Positions 6,661 to 13,686 of a stretch of DNA of 26,655 nucleotides are shown here, piece by piece (position 1 is the first letter of the stretch; the number at the start of each line of letters is the position of its first letter). This DNA comes from an uncultured Acetatifactor sp. GTDB taxonomy: Bacteria > Bacillota > Clostridia > Lachnospirales > Lachnospiraceae. Location of the stretch: positions 1 to 26,655 of the forward strand of contig CAKRRS010000035.1 of assembly GCA_934394665.1 (NCBI GenBank), written 5' to 3'. Below the pieces are notes generated by a model. That model had not been told where the DNA came from, did not search any database, and was given only the letters and a program-made list of their open reading frames with translations. Both the position numbers and the translations under genes were made by a program.

Positions 6661-9561
6661 ATGAAAATAACATTTCAAAATCAGACAATCAAGGAAACAG
6701 AAAACAGAACAGAGAATACCCATACAGAAAATATGCGAACGGGTAAAAACGATAAAAGCGCAAAGAGTGGAGAGAAGGCGCAGCGCAGTAAAAAGAGCGC
6801 GGCGGTAAATGCATTTGGTGCGATATACGAAGGCGGTGTATTGCCTGTTCCGACAGGAACCGAAGAAAACAATAAAGGAAAGTCCCTGATAGAATTACAG
6901 CAGGATGCTGGAAATACCAACGTGGCATTGCAACAGGATTATATGACACTGCTGTCTCATACCATGTCACAGGAAGATTATGCAAAGGCATGTGAGGATG
7001 GTTTTGATCCCAAAGAACTGGATCAGGATACTGCAGTTACCATTGTGGATAAGATCAAGGCAGAACTGGTCCGTTCCGGACAGCAGATTGCCGGGTATAC
7101 GGATGATCTGGATATGGATACGCTGGCGGCGGCCGTGGGAAGTGACACACTTGCCAGAAGTATAGAAGAACAGTTTCAGGCTGCAGACATTCCATTGACG
7201 CAGGAAAACATAAACCAGCTCAAAAATGCCTGGGATATGGCGTCGTCGCTGACGGCTCCGGAGGAAGGAAGCATCGGCTATCTGATAGATAATGGTCTGG
7301 AATCTGAAATCTGGAATCTGTATGTGGCACAAAACAGCGGCGCACAGGTGCAGAAGAGCGATGTGCCCACGGAACTGCAAGGGCAAATGGATAAAGTCAT
7401 TGCCGATGCCGGTGTACCTCTGAATGATGAAAACAGGCAGAAAGCACAGTGGCTGGTCAGTGCAGGACTTCCGCTAACGACAGATACGATGCGAAAGCTT
7501 GCAGAACTGGATGCGATTTCTTACCCTGTGACGGAAGATGCTTTTGCAAAAGCGGCAGCATCTGCAATTGCGGAAGGTAAGAACCCGGCTTATGCCAATC
7601 TGGGTAGACAGGAAAATATCTATGAAAAAGCATCCGGAATGCTGCAAGAATGGTTTTCCCGGGCAAAATGGGATGCCACGGCGGAAAACCTGACTGCCAG
7701 AAAGCAATTGGAAGAGATCAGGCTGCGGATGACGGCGGAAGTCAATGTGAAACTGCTGCAGAGTGATTTCTCTATTGACACAGCGCCCATGGAGCAGCTG
7801 ATAGAGGCACTCCGTAAGGCGGAAGCAGGGATTGCGGACAAATATTTCCCCGGGGAGGAAAATGCTGTCGGCAAATATGAAACTTATACACAAGCGGTAC
7901 AGGTGACTTCGGAATTGCCGGGATTGCCTGTCGGTGTATTGGCGCCTTATAGTTTAGAACAGAAGACCGATGCCGTAACGGTTGCCGACTTCCATAGGGA
8001 AGGTGTGGCAATGCAGCGCACCTACGAGCAGGCAGGAGAACGTTATGAGACGCTGATGACTGCGCCGAGAGCGGATCTGGGTGATAGTATCCGGAAAGCA
8101 TTTTCGAACGTGGATGATATTCTGACAGACATGTCATTGGAAAAGACTTCTGAAAACCAGAGAGCCATCCGCATTCTGGGCTATAATCATATGCAGATCA
8201 CGCCGGAAAATGTAGAAAAAATAGTCTCTGCTGACAGACAGGTCAGTGCGGTAATTGACAGACTGACTCCGAAAAATGTATTACAGATGATCCGTGACGG
8301 GGTGAATCCTCTGGAGAAGACCTTTGCCGAACTGGAGAATTATTTTGACCAAAATCCACAGGCTTATGAGGAACAGGCAGAGGATTACAGCCGTTTCCTA
8401 TATCAACTGGAGCAGAAAAAAGGAATTACCGAGACCGAACGGAAAGCATATATCGGTATTTACCGGATGGTGCATCAGATCGAAAGAGAAGACGGTGCGG
8501 CAGTGGGTGCAGTGGTAAATACCGGTACAAGCTTACAATTTTCCACGCTGCTGGCAGCAGCAAGGAGCAGGAGAACCGGGACATTGGACTGGAAGGTATC
8601 GGATGATACCGGTCTGACACAGGAAGTGAGATTCTCCGAAAATAATATTTCTGAACAGATTCAGACAGGAATGGCAAGAGAAGTGTTGGCGGAAGTGACG
8701 TTAGATGCGGAGAGCAGAAATGCTTACAATAGAGAAAGCATGCGGGAAATGCAGGCAGCGCTTTTGACAGAGTCCGGAACGGCAGAATTGTTGCAGAAAG
8801 GGGAAGTACCGGTCAGTGCGGCAAATCTGCTGGCAGCGCAGGCTTTGCTTGAGAATCCGGCAGAACTGTTTGGAAATCTGAAATACTACAGAGAAAAATA
8901 CAGTGACAAAAACGTGCCGGCAGCAACGCCAAAGGCAGCGCAAACAGATGCTGTGGATGCGCCGGAACTTTGGAAGAAGTTGGAGCAACAGGATTTCACG
9001 GAAGATTACAAAGATATGCTTCAGGAGGCGGCAGAGGAAACAGAAGAGAACAGCCTTGCACAGGCGGAATCTCATCTGGATGTAAAACAATTACAACTCA
9101 CCCATAAGCAATTGCGTATTGCGGAGAGCCTTCGGGAGAAACAGGAGTATTTCCTTCCCATGTATCTGGGAGACCGGCTGGCAGGGGTGCATCTCACAAT
9201 GCAGCAAAGCCGGGAAAATAAAGGAAGTGTGGATATTCGTGTGAGCCTGGAGGAAGCGTGTATGGAAGCTCATTTGCAGGTAAACGGTGACAGCATCGAA
9301 GGTTATCTTGTAGGAAATACACCGGAAGAGGTTACGAAATTACAGGAGACTTCCGATATATTCCTTGAATGGATTCAGACAGATACCTCTGCAGACTGGA
9401 AGGTGGAAGCACTTCCCATTGTCGGCTCCCGGGATAGGACAAGGATGACTGCCGGTGAGACACAAAATGCAGAAAATATAGAGACCGGGGCAGATACAGC
9501 AAAGCTGTATCGCCTGGCAAAAGGATTCCTGCAGGCTGTTGCAGACAGTAGCAGAGAGTAA
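6661..9561 (+). CDS. DUF6240-type protein with FliK-like C-terminus, upstream of flagellin
   Basis: This 966-residue protein has no signal peptide or membrane segment. Residues 1-50 are Lys/Asn/Thr-rich and disordered. The long middle is helical, with repeated segments of the type 'I..T.ENI..L..A' (for example ADIPLTQENINQLKNAWDMA, VPLNDENRQKAQWLVSAGLP, MQITPENVEKIVSADRQVSA), which I associate with the DUF6240 family of Lachnospiraceae. The C-terminal part (about 835-925) reads LHLTMQQSRENKGSVDIRVS, then EACMEAHLQVNGDSIEGYLV, then EVTKLQETSDIFLEWI. This resembles the FliK hook-length-control C-terminal domain (LxLxPxxLGxVEVxLxxxxG..VxF.a....rexL...L..L). The gene ends 10 bases before the flagellin start, and its stop region carries the flagellin ribosome binding site. 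A role in flagellar assembly is inferred. Its own SD is weak, and 6537-6660 shows no convincing promoter. Confidence 0.75.
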   Translation: MKITFQNQTIKETENRTENTHTENMRTGKNDKSAKSGEKAQRSKKSAAVNAFGAIYEGGVLPVPTGTEENNKGKSLIELQQDAGNTNVALQQDYMTLLSHTMSQEDYAKACEDGFDPKELDQDTAVTIVDKIKAELVRSGQQIAGYTDDLDMDTLAAAVGSDTLARSIEEQFQAADIPLTQENINQLKNAWDMASSLTAPEEGSIGYLIDNGLESEIWNLYVAQNSGAQVQKSDVPTELQGQMDKVIADAGVPLNDENRQKAQWLVSAGLPLTTDTMRKLAELDAISYPVTEDAFAKAAASAIAEGKNPAYANLGRQENIYEKASGMLQEWFSRAKWDATAENLTARKQLEEIRLRMTAEVNVKLLQSDFSIDTAPMEQLIEALRKAEAGIADKYFPGEENAVGKYETYTQAVQVTSELPGLPVGVLAPYSLEQKTDAVTVADFHREGVAMQRTYEQAGERYETLMTAPRADLGDSIRKAFSNVDDILTDMSLEKTSENQRAIRILGYNHMQITPENVEKIVSADRQVSAVIDRLTPKNVLQMIRDGVNPLEKTFAELENYFDQNPQAYEEQAEDYSRFLYQLEQKKGITETERKAYIGIYRMVHQIEREDGAAVGAVVNTGTSLQFSTLLAAARSRRTGTLDWKVSDDTGLTQEVRFSENNISEQIQTGMAREVLAEVTLDAESRNAYNRESMREMQAALLTESGTAELLQKGEVPVSAANLLAAQALLENPAELFGNLKYYREKYSDKNVPAATPKAAQTDAVDAPELWKKLEQQDFTEDYKDMLQEAAEETEENSLAQAESHLDVKQLQLTHKQLRIAESLREKQEYFLPMYLGDRLAGVHLTMQQSRENKGSVDIRVSLEEACMEAHLQVNGDSIEGYLVGNTPEEVTKLQETSDIFLEWIQTDTSADWKVEALPIVGSRDRTRMTAGETQNAENIETGADTAKLYRLAKGFLQAVADSSRE

Positions 9562-9571
9562 GGAGTAACAC

Positions 9572-10687
9572 ATGAGAATTAATTACAATGTATCGGCAAT
9601 GTTGTCTAACAATGCCTTATCCAACAATGATGATCTGTTGTCTAAATCGCTAGAGAGACTTTCCTCCGGACTGAAGATCAATCACGCAAAAGATAATCCT
9701 GCGGGACTGGCAATGTCCAAACGTATGAATGCACAGATCGAAGGCTTGTCTGTGGCAAATCAGAATGCCAGCGATGGGGTATCCATTATCGAGATTGCAG
9801 ACGGTGCAATGACCGAGATCAGCGAGATGCTGCAGCGAATGAACGAGCTTTCTGTGAAAGCAGCAAACGGTGTTATGACTGACAGCGACCGGGAAACCGT
9901 ACAGGAAGAAGTGGCACAGTTGAAGGAAGAGATCACCAGAATCTCGAATGTTACGGAATTTAACGGACAGAAGCTGCTGAACGGTGAGTATGATCTGAAG
10001 GGTTATACCAGTAACGATGATATCAAAGTAAATTATTATTCCATGGATGTTCCGGTGAAAAAATATACAATAGAATCCCTGAAACTGACAGCAGATCCGG
10101 ACAATCAGGGAAAATATTTATTGGACGGAGCGGTTCAGTTTGGAGACGGATTCGATAATCCGGCAGCATTGAAGACGGAAATCAAAGATAATCTGTTGAC
10201 CATCACCGGGGAAAATGGATTTGAAATGCGTCTGGATGTATCGGATGCGCAGGCAGGAACTTATAACAAATTAGAGATCGATGCGACAGGTATCGGTGCG
10301 ATGCGTCTGCAGGTCGGCGCTAATGAAGGTCAGGTGCTGCAGGTGAATATTCCGGCAGTCTCCCTGCAGAATATGGGAATAGAAGAGATTGATGTCAGCA
10401 CAGCCGAAGGCGCAACAGATGCCATTGAGCGTTTGGGTGGGGCTATTAAATATGTCTCTTCCGTACGCGGTCGCCTGGGTGCTTTCCAGAATCGTCTGGA
10501 GTCTACCATCAACAGCCTGGATGTTACCAGTGAAAATATGACTTCTGCATACTCCCGTATCATGGATGTGGATATGGCGGAAGAGATGACTTCTTATACG
10601 ACGTATCAGATTCTGACACAGGCAGGGACTTCTATGCTGGCACAGGCCAATGAGAGACCTTCCCAGGTGTTGCAACTGTTACAGTAA
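9572..10687 (+). CDS. Flagellin
   Basis: This 371-residue protein is the filament subunit, exported through the flagellar type III apparatus. Its N-terminal D0/D1 region (1-140) is typical: MRINYNVSAMLSNNALSNND, LERLSSGLKINHAKDNPAGLA, then DGAMTEISEMLQRMNELSVKAANG. The C-terminal D1/D0 (about 290-371) contains SVRGRLGAFQNRLESTINSL and ends ANERPSQVLQLLQ. The variable middle (about 145-285) is short. The LQRMNEL segment aligns with the TLR5-contacting LQR.REL motif, with Asn in place of the second Arg. The start is set by TAAGGAG (9559-9565), which overlaps the upstream stop codon. There is no terminator before the FliS-like gene 26 bases downstream, unlike the usual monocistronic flagellin gene. 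Roseburia-like genomes often have several flagellins, so no gene letter is given. Confidence 0.97.
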   Translation: MRINYNVSAMLSNNALSNNDDLLSKSLERLSSGLKINHAKDNPAGLAMSKRMNAQIEGLSVANQNASDGVSIIEIADGAMTEISEMLQRMNELSVKAANGVMTDSDRETVQEEVAQLKEEITRISNVTEFNGQKLLNGEYDLKGYTSNDDIKVNYYSMDVPVKKYTIESLKLTADPDNQGKYLLDGAVQFGDGFDNPAALKTEIKDNLLTITGENGFEMRLDVSDAQAGTYNKLEIDATGIGAMRLQVGANEGQVLQVNIPAVSLQNMGIEEIDVSTAEGATDAIERLGGAIKYVSSVRGRLGAFQNRLESTINSLDVTSENMTSAYSRIMDVDMAEEMTSYTTYQILTQAGTSMLAQANERPSQVLQLLQ

Positions 10688-10713
10688 ATTGGGCATAAGA
10701 GGATACGATTCGG

Positions 10714-11181
10714 ATGACAAAAGAATGTAAGCAACAATTTACCCTGCGGATCACGCAGGCAAATGCTACACAACTGATAGTGATTTTGTATGAAATGCTT
10801 TTGCAGTATCTGTCGGATGGAGAAAATGCGACAGAAGACGGACCGTTTCTGGAAGCGGTGCACAGGGCAAGAGGATGTATCAATGAACTGTTAAATTCCC
10901 TGCACAGAGAATACAGTCCGGCGAGGGAACTCTCCGCACTGTATCTGTATTGCATTCGCAGACTTGCTATATGTGAGGCAAGAAAAGACAAGGCACTGCT
11001 CGAAGAGGTACGCAGGGTGATAGCGCCCTTGTGTGATGCCTACAGACAGCTTCAGGAGCAAAATACTTCCGGCCCTGTGATGAACAATTCCCAGACAGTA
11101 TATGCAGGTCTGACTTATGGCAGGAACAGCTTAACCGAAAACATGACTGACCAGGGCACGAATCGGGGAATGCTGGTATAG
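10714..11181 (+). CDS. fliS: FliS-like flagellin export chaperone
   Basis: This 155-residue, mainly helical protein begins QQFTLRITQANATQLIVILY and continues EMLLQYLSDG. It then has an ARGCINELLNSL helix and an ALYLYCIRRL helix. This order matches FliS, whose first helix reads A.p.eLI.mLYdgal..l and whose later helices bind the flagellin C-terminus in the cytosol to prevent premature polymerisation. Position supports it: it follows flagellin directly, with AAGAGGA as its ribosome binding site. The tail after about residue 125 (Asn/Thr-rich) is not conserved. The last 51 bases overlap the convergent yaaL-like gene. Sequence similarity is moderate and the symbol is by family resemblance and context. 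Confidence 0.75.
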   Translation: MTKECKQQFTLRITQANATQLIVILYEMLLQYLSDGENATEDGPFLEAVHRARGCINELLNSLHREYSPARELSALYLYCIRRLAICEARKDKALLEEVRRVIAPLCDAYRQLQEQNTSGPVMNNSQTVYAGLTYGRNSLTENMTDQGTNRGMLV

Positions 11182-11427
11182 GGAAGACTTTTGAGCAGCC
11201 GGCTGTGTGGCTGCCAGCTCTGTTAAATGCTGATACCTTTTTTGCAGAGCATTTATTTCGTAAATATAACTGTCAATCAGATCACTTTCTAATGCGTTAT
11301 CAAAACCCGCATAGGCGATATCCAGAGCCTGGCGGGTTTTTCTGATAGATTCTTTCAGATCCAGAGGGGAAAGATCTTCCTCAATTGTGTCCGGAGAGGC
11401 TTGCGCCTGACTAAAAAAGATTTTCAT
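11131..11427 (-). CDS. DUF2508 (YaaL-type) protein
   Basis: A 98-residue cytoplasmic protein whose core ESIRKTRQALDIAYAGFDNA followed by LESDLIDSYIYEINALQKRY matches the DUF2508/YaaL pattern of a short helical protein with 'a..nfdyv.dpeLId..iyel.A...RY..L'. Its function is unknown. In Bacillus yaaL lies between recR and bofA on one strand; here it is divergent from the bofA-like gene and no recR is present. AGAAAGGACGG lies upstream of its ATG. A TATACT box lies further upstream at about 11453-11458 (minus strand), but its -35 is poor. The 3' end overlaps the end of the convergent fliS-like gene by 51 bases. Confidence 0.75.
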   Translation of the reverse strand: MKIFFSQAQASPDTIEEDLSPLDLKESIRKTRQALDIAYAGFDNALESDLIDSYIYEINALQKRYQHLTELAATQPAAQKSSLYQHSPIRALVSHVFG

Positions 11428-11488
11428 AGAGTGAACCGTCCTTTCTGCTAACAGTATAGGAAGGAAAAAGGAAAAATATACCTGTAAT

Positions 11489-11516
11489 GCTCAGAAAATG
11501 CAGGCATTTTCTGAGC
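11489..11516. promoter_or_regulatory. Perfect 28-bp palindrome between divergent yaaL-like and bofA-like genes
   Basis: GCTCAGAAAATGC (11489-11501) and GCATTTTCTGAGC (11504-11516) are perfect 13-bp inverted arms around AG. It lies between two divergent genes, with no T-run on either side. A dimeric DNA-binding site or an RNA hairpin are both possible. A sigma-A-like TATAGC (11532-11537) follows on the plus strand. Confidence 0.7.
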
Positions 11517-11542
11517 GGACAATGAATACACTATAGCAATTC

Positions 11543-11851
11543 GTGACAGTAGCGGTGAGAATGGCAATGGAACATCCGGAGAAGCTGCTGTGGCTGATCA
11601 TAGCTGCAGTGATCGTTTTGGGAATCAGTTTTTTAGGGAAAAAGGCAGAATGGCTCTTGGATTTTGCATTACGCAATATTGTTGGGGCGATTGCATTATT
11701 TTTCATAAATATGGGAATTACCGCGGTGGGATGCTCCGTGACGGTCGGCATTAATGTAGCGACAGTTCTGACGACGGGCTTTTTGGGACTGCCGGGGCTG
11801 TTTTTATTATACGGATTAAGCATTTACCATGCGATAAGCGGTGCGGTTTGA
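11543..11851 (+). CDS. BofA-family membrane protein
   Basis: This small integral membrane protein resembles BofA, the inhibitor of pro-sigma-K processing known from Bacillus, where it sits in the outer forespore membrane and restrains SpoIVFB. Hydrophobic segments are at about 16-31 (LLWLIIAAVIVLGISF), 43-60 and 68-95. The diagnostic C-terminus VTVGINVATVLTTGFLGLPG and LFLLYGL is present. The longest frame starts at GTG 11543, but ATG 11561 or 11567 is as likely: there is no SD before 11543, and a TATAGC box at 11532-11537 would put the transcript start near 11543. The family also occurs in Clostridia whose SigK pathway lacks SpoIVFB, where its role is open. Confidence 0.85.
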   Translation: MTVAVRMAMEHPEKLLWLIIAAVIVLGISFLGKKAEWLLDFALRNIVGAIALFFINMGITAVGCSVTVGINVATVLTTGFLGLPGLFLLYGLSIYHAISGAV

Positions 11852-11856
11852 CATAT

Positions 11857-11892
11857 AAAAACCGCGTAAAATAAGGATTTGTCCGGTTTTTT
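11857..11892 (+). terminator. Probable terminator after the bofA-like gene
   Basis: AAAAACCG (11857-11864) pairs with CGGTTTTT (11884-11891), leaving a 19-nt loop and ending in T's. An alternative hairpin, GCGGTTT (11843-11849) with AAACCGC (11859-11865), uses the same left arm, so the two are mutually exclusive. Terminator strength is uncertain because of the long loop. Confidence 0.5.
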
Positions 11893-11956
11893 CAAATACA
11901 CGGTAAATGAGTGTTTGTCAAAAAGTACTAAAGTTTATTTTTTTACGGAAAAGGAC

Positions 11957-11985
11957 TTGCAAGAAAACAGGCAACCCTTTATAAT
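11957..11985 (+). promoter_or_regulatory. Sigma-A promoter of the Tad pilus operon
   Basis: TTGCAA (11957-11962), a 17-base spacer and a perfect TATAAT (11980-11985). Transcription would begin near 11992. It is the only strong promoter between the bofA-like gene and the first Tad gene. Confidence 0.8.
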
Positions 11986-12166
11986 CCATCTTACAACCAA
12001 TCGCGATGGTTGTTCAATGTATCTTATAAGATCTTTTAGTATTTCTGTTTGGGATAATTTCATCCCACATTACCAGACGTAACTTGAAACAGTGGAGAGG
12101 AGGAACAGAACAGTAGATTCTATGTAGAAAAACAATGATTGGAAACAAAAGAGAAGGAGATGAGAT
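11986..12166 (+). promoter_or_regulatory. Hairpin-containing leader of the Tad operon
   Basis: This roughly 175-nt untranslated stretch follows the promoter. It begins with ACAACCA/TGGTTGT (11993-11999 with 12007-12013), whose loop is near-palindromic. A second hairpin is TGGGAT/ATCCCA (12050-12055 with 12062-12067). The purine-rich rest carries AAGGAG (12154-12159) as the ribosome binding site. I could not match it to the c-di-GMP-I or -II riboswitch cores or any other riboswitch I know. A 67-codon open frame at 11879-12082 starts upstream of the promoter and has no family features. Confidence 0.4.
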
Positions 12167-12670
12167 ATTGGGGTATTATGCGTACTTTTAGCGATAGCAT
12201 GTTGTTTTGATTATAAAACACAAAAAATTCCCAATCGATTGATTTTATGCTGCCTGACTGTGGGTATGGGGTACCGGTTGTTTACGGGTGGCGTGAAAGG
12301 ACTTTTTGAATATTTTCTGAGTACGTTGCTTACGGTCTTTTTGCTTTATTTCTTTTTTCGGATCGGAGCAATGGGCGCCGGAGATGTCAAGATATTGGGA
12401 GCCTGTGCCGGCTTTTTCCCTTGGAATAAGGTTGTGTACTTTGTGTTTTTTGCCTTATTGATTGCGGCTGTTTTTGCACTTGGCAAAATGTATCTGGAGC
12501 GAAACATGAAAGAACGCCTGTATTATCTGACCGGATATTTGTGGGAAGTATTTCGGTGCGGCAGGTGGAAACTGTATTTTGCCGGAGAACGTGAAGGCGC
12601 AAAAGCCGGAATCTGCATGGCGGGGCCTGTATTTTGCAGTGCTTTGCTATATATGGGAGGAGTTTACTGA
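12167..12670 (+). CDS. tadV: Compact prepilin peptidase (TadV/CpaA type, A24 family), apparent ATT start
   Basis: This integral membrane aspartic peptidase would cleave the Flp prepilin leader. Both A24 active-site motifs are present: DYKTQKIPN (D15) after a first membrane helix, and GAGDVK (D73). Several hydrophobic helices surround them. The length of 167 residues is normal for the compact TadV type without the N-methylation domain. The frame upstream of the first TTG (12239) clearly encodes the first helix and D15, but it contains no ATG, GTG or TTG after the TGA at 12161. The only start consistent with AAGGAG (12154-12159, 7-base spacing) is ATT at 12167. A single-base sequence error or frameshift from ATG 12160 is the alternative. 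The TGA stop overlaps the next ATG by one base. Confidence 0.8.
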   Translation: MGVLCVLLAIACCFDYKTQKIPNRLILCCLTVGMGYRLFTGGVKGLFEYFLSTLLTVFLLYFFFRIGAMGAGDVKILGACAGFFPWNKVVYFVFFALLIAAVFALGKMYLERNMKERLYYLTGYLWEVFRCGRWKLYFAGEREGAKAGICMAGPVFCSALLYMGGVY

Positions 12671-13671
12671 TGGAGCAGAAGGAGGCAGTTCTCGCCTTGT
12701 ATGACCGGGAGGAGGAATATGCAAGGCTTTTCTCAGAGTATTTGAGAAGACAGAAAGAGTTACCGTGGAAAATTCATACTTATACCCGGGCGGAAGAACT
12801 GATGACCGGCGAGAAAAATGGGGAAGTGGCAATGCTGGTGGTGGCGGAGTCTTCTTACACAGAGGAATTGAATGTTCTGCAGCCGGCGTGCCTGGCAGTT
12901 CTGAATGAAAGCGGGACTTTGAGATTCCATCAGCTTCCCAATATTAACAAATATCAGGAGGCAGAAGGGGTATGGAAGGAATTACTGGAACTGTATATTG
13001 AGGCAACCGGTGCGCAGATGCCGTTTCTGTGTACCGAATACAAGACCAAATTTATTGGAATGTATTCTCCGGTACACAGATGTCTGCAGAGCTCTTTTGC
13101 AGTGACCTTCGGGCAACTGATGGCGGAAAAACATCCAACGCTGTATCTGAACTTTGAACATTACACCGGGATTACAGAACTGCTGCCGGAACGACAGAAT
13201 CGGGATCTGGCAGATCTTCTGTATTTTTTATCGGGAGATGAGGGGAAATTTCCACTTCGTATGCAGACGGTGATTCAGAAGAAGGGAAATCTCGATTATA
13301 TTCCTCCGATGCGGAACGGACAAAATCTGCTGGCAATCACATTAGAGGAATGGCGGAACCTATTTCGGCGAATCGAAGAGCTGGGAAAATACGAATATGT
13401 CATACTGGATCTGAGTGAGTGCATCCAGGGACTGTTAGAGGTTCTTCAACTTTGTGTCAGAGTATTCACGTTAACCAGAGAGGATCATATGTCACAATGT
13501 AAGCTGGATCAGTATGAGCAGTTACTGTCATTGTGTGAGAAGGAAGAAATCAAAGACAAGACGAAAAAACTGAATCTGCCATATTTTCACAGGCTGCCGC
13601 TTGATATGGAACAGTATACCAGAGGAGATCTGGCAGATTATGTACGGAAGGAAATAGAAACACTGGAATAG
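12670..13671 (+). CDS. tadZ: TadZ/CpaE-like pilus localisation protein with degenerate P-loop
   Basis: A 333-residue cytoplasmic protein of the CpaE/TadZ type: an N-terminal receiver-like region (1-110) followed by a ParA/MinD-like fold. TadZ proteins locate the pilus machine at the cell pole or membrane. The Walker A position reads FIGMYSPVHRCLQSS (128-142) instead of KGGxGKT, so both nucleotide-binding lysines are absent. The later strand KYEYVILDLSECI (about 237-249) matches the Walker B/switch II strand. GGGAGGAG lies upstream of ATG 12670, which overlaps the tadV stop, so translation is coupled. The degenerate P-loop is a trait I recognise in relatives from Lachnospiraceae rather than a mutation of this copy. 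Confidence 0.8.
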   Translation: MEQKEAVLALYDREEEYARLFSEYLRRQKELPWKIHTYTRAEELMTGEKNGEVAMLVVAESSYTEELNVLQPACLAVLNESGTLRFHQLPNINKYQEAEGVWKELLELYIEATGAQMPFLCTEYKTKFIGMYSPVHRCLQSSFAVTFGQLMAEKHPTLYLNFEHYTGITELLPERQNRDLADLLYFLSGDEGKFPLRMQTVIQKKGNLDYIPPMRNGQNLLAITLEEWRNLFRRIEELGKYEYVILDLSECIQGLLEVLQLCVRVFTLTREDHMSQCKLDQYEQLLSLCEKEEIKDKTKKLNLPYFHRLPLDMEQYTRGDLADYVRKEIETLE

Positions 13672-13686
13672 AACAGGAGAGACAAA

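Noticed and set aside
11195..11214. GCAGCC/GGCTGC hairpin as a terminator for the flagellar cluster
   Set aside because: No T-run follows on either strand, and it lies inside the yaaL-like coding sequence.
11879..12082. 67-codon open frame before the Tad operon
   Set aside because: It begins upstream of the promoter at 11957-11985 and spans it, has no ribosome binding site and resembles no family; the region is better explained as promoter and leader.
11986..12160. c-di-GMP riboswitch upstream of the Tad operon
   Set aside because: None of the conserved GEMM-I or type II core elements could be found; only simple hairpins remain.
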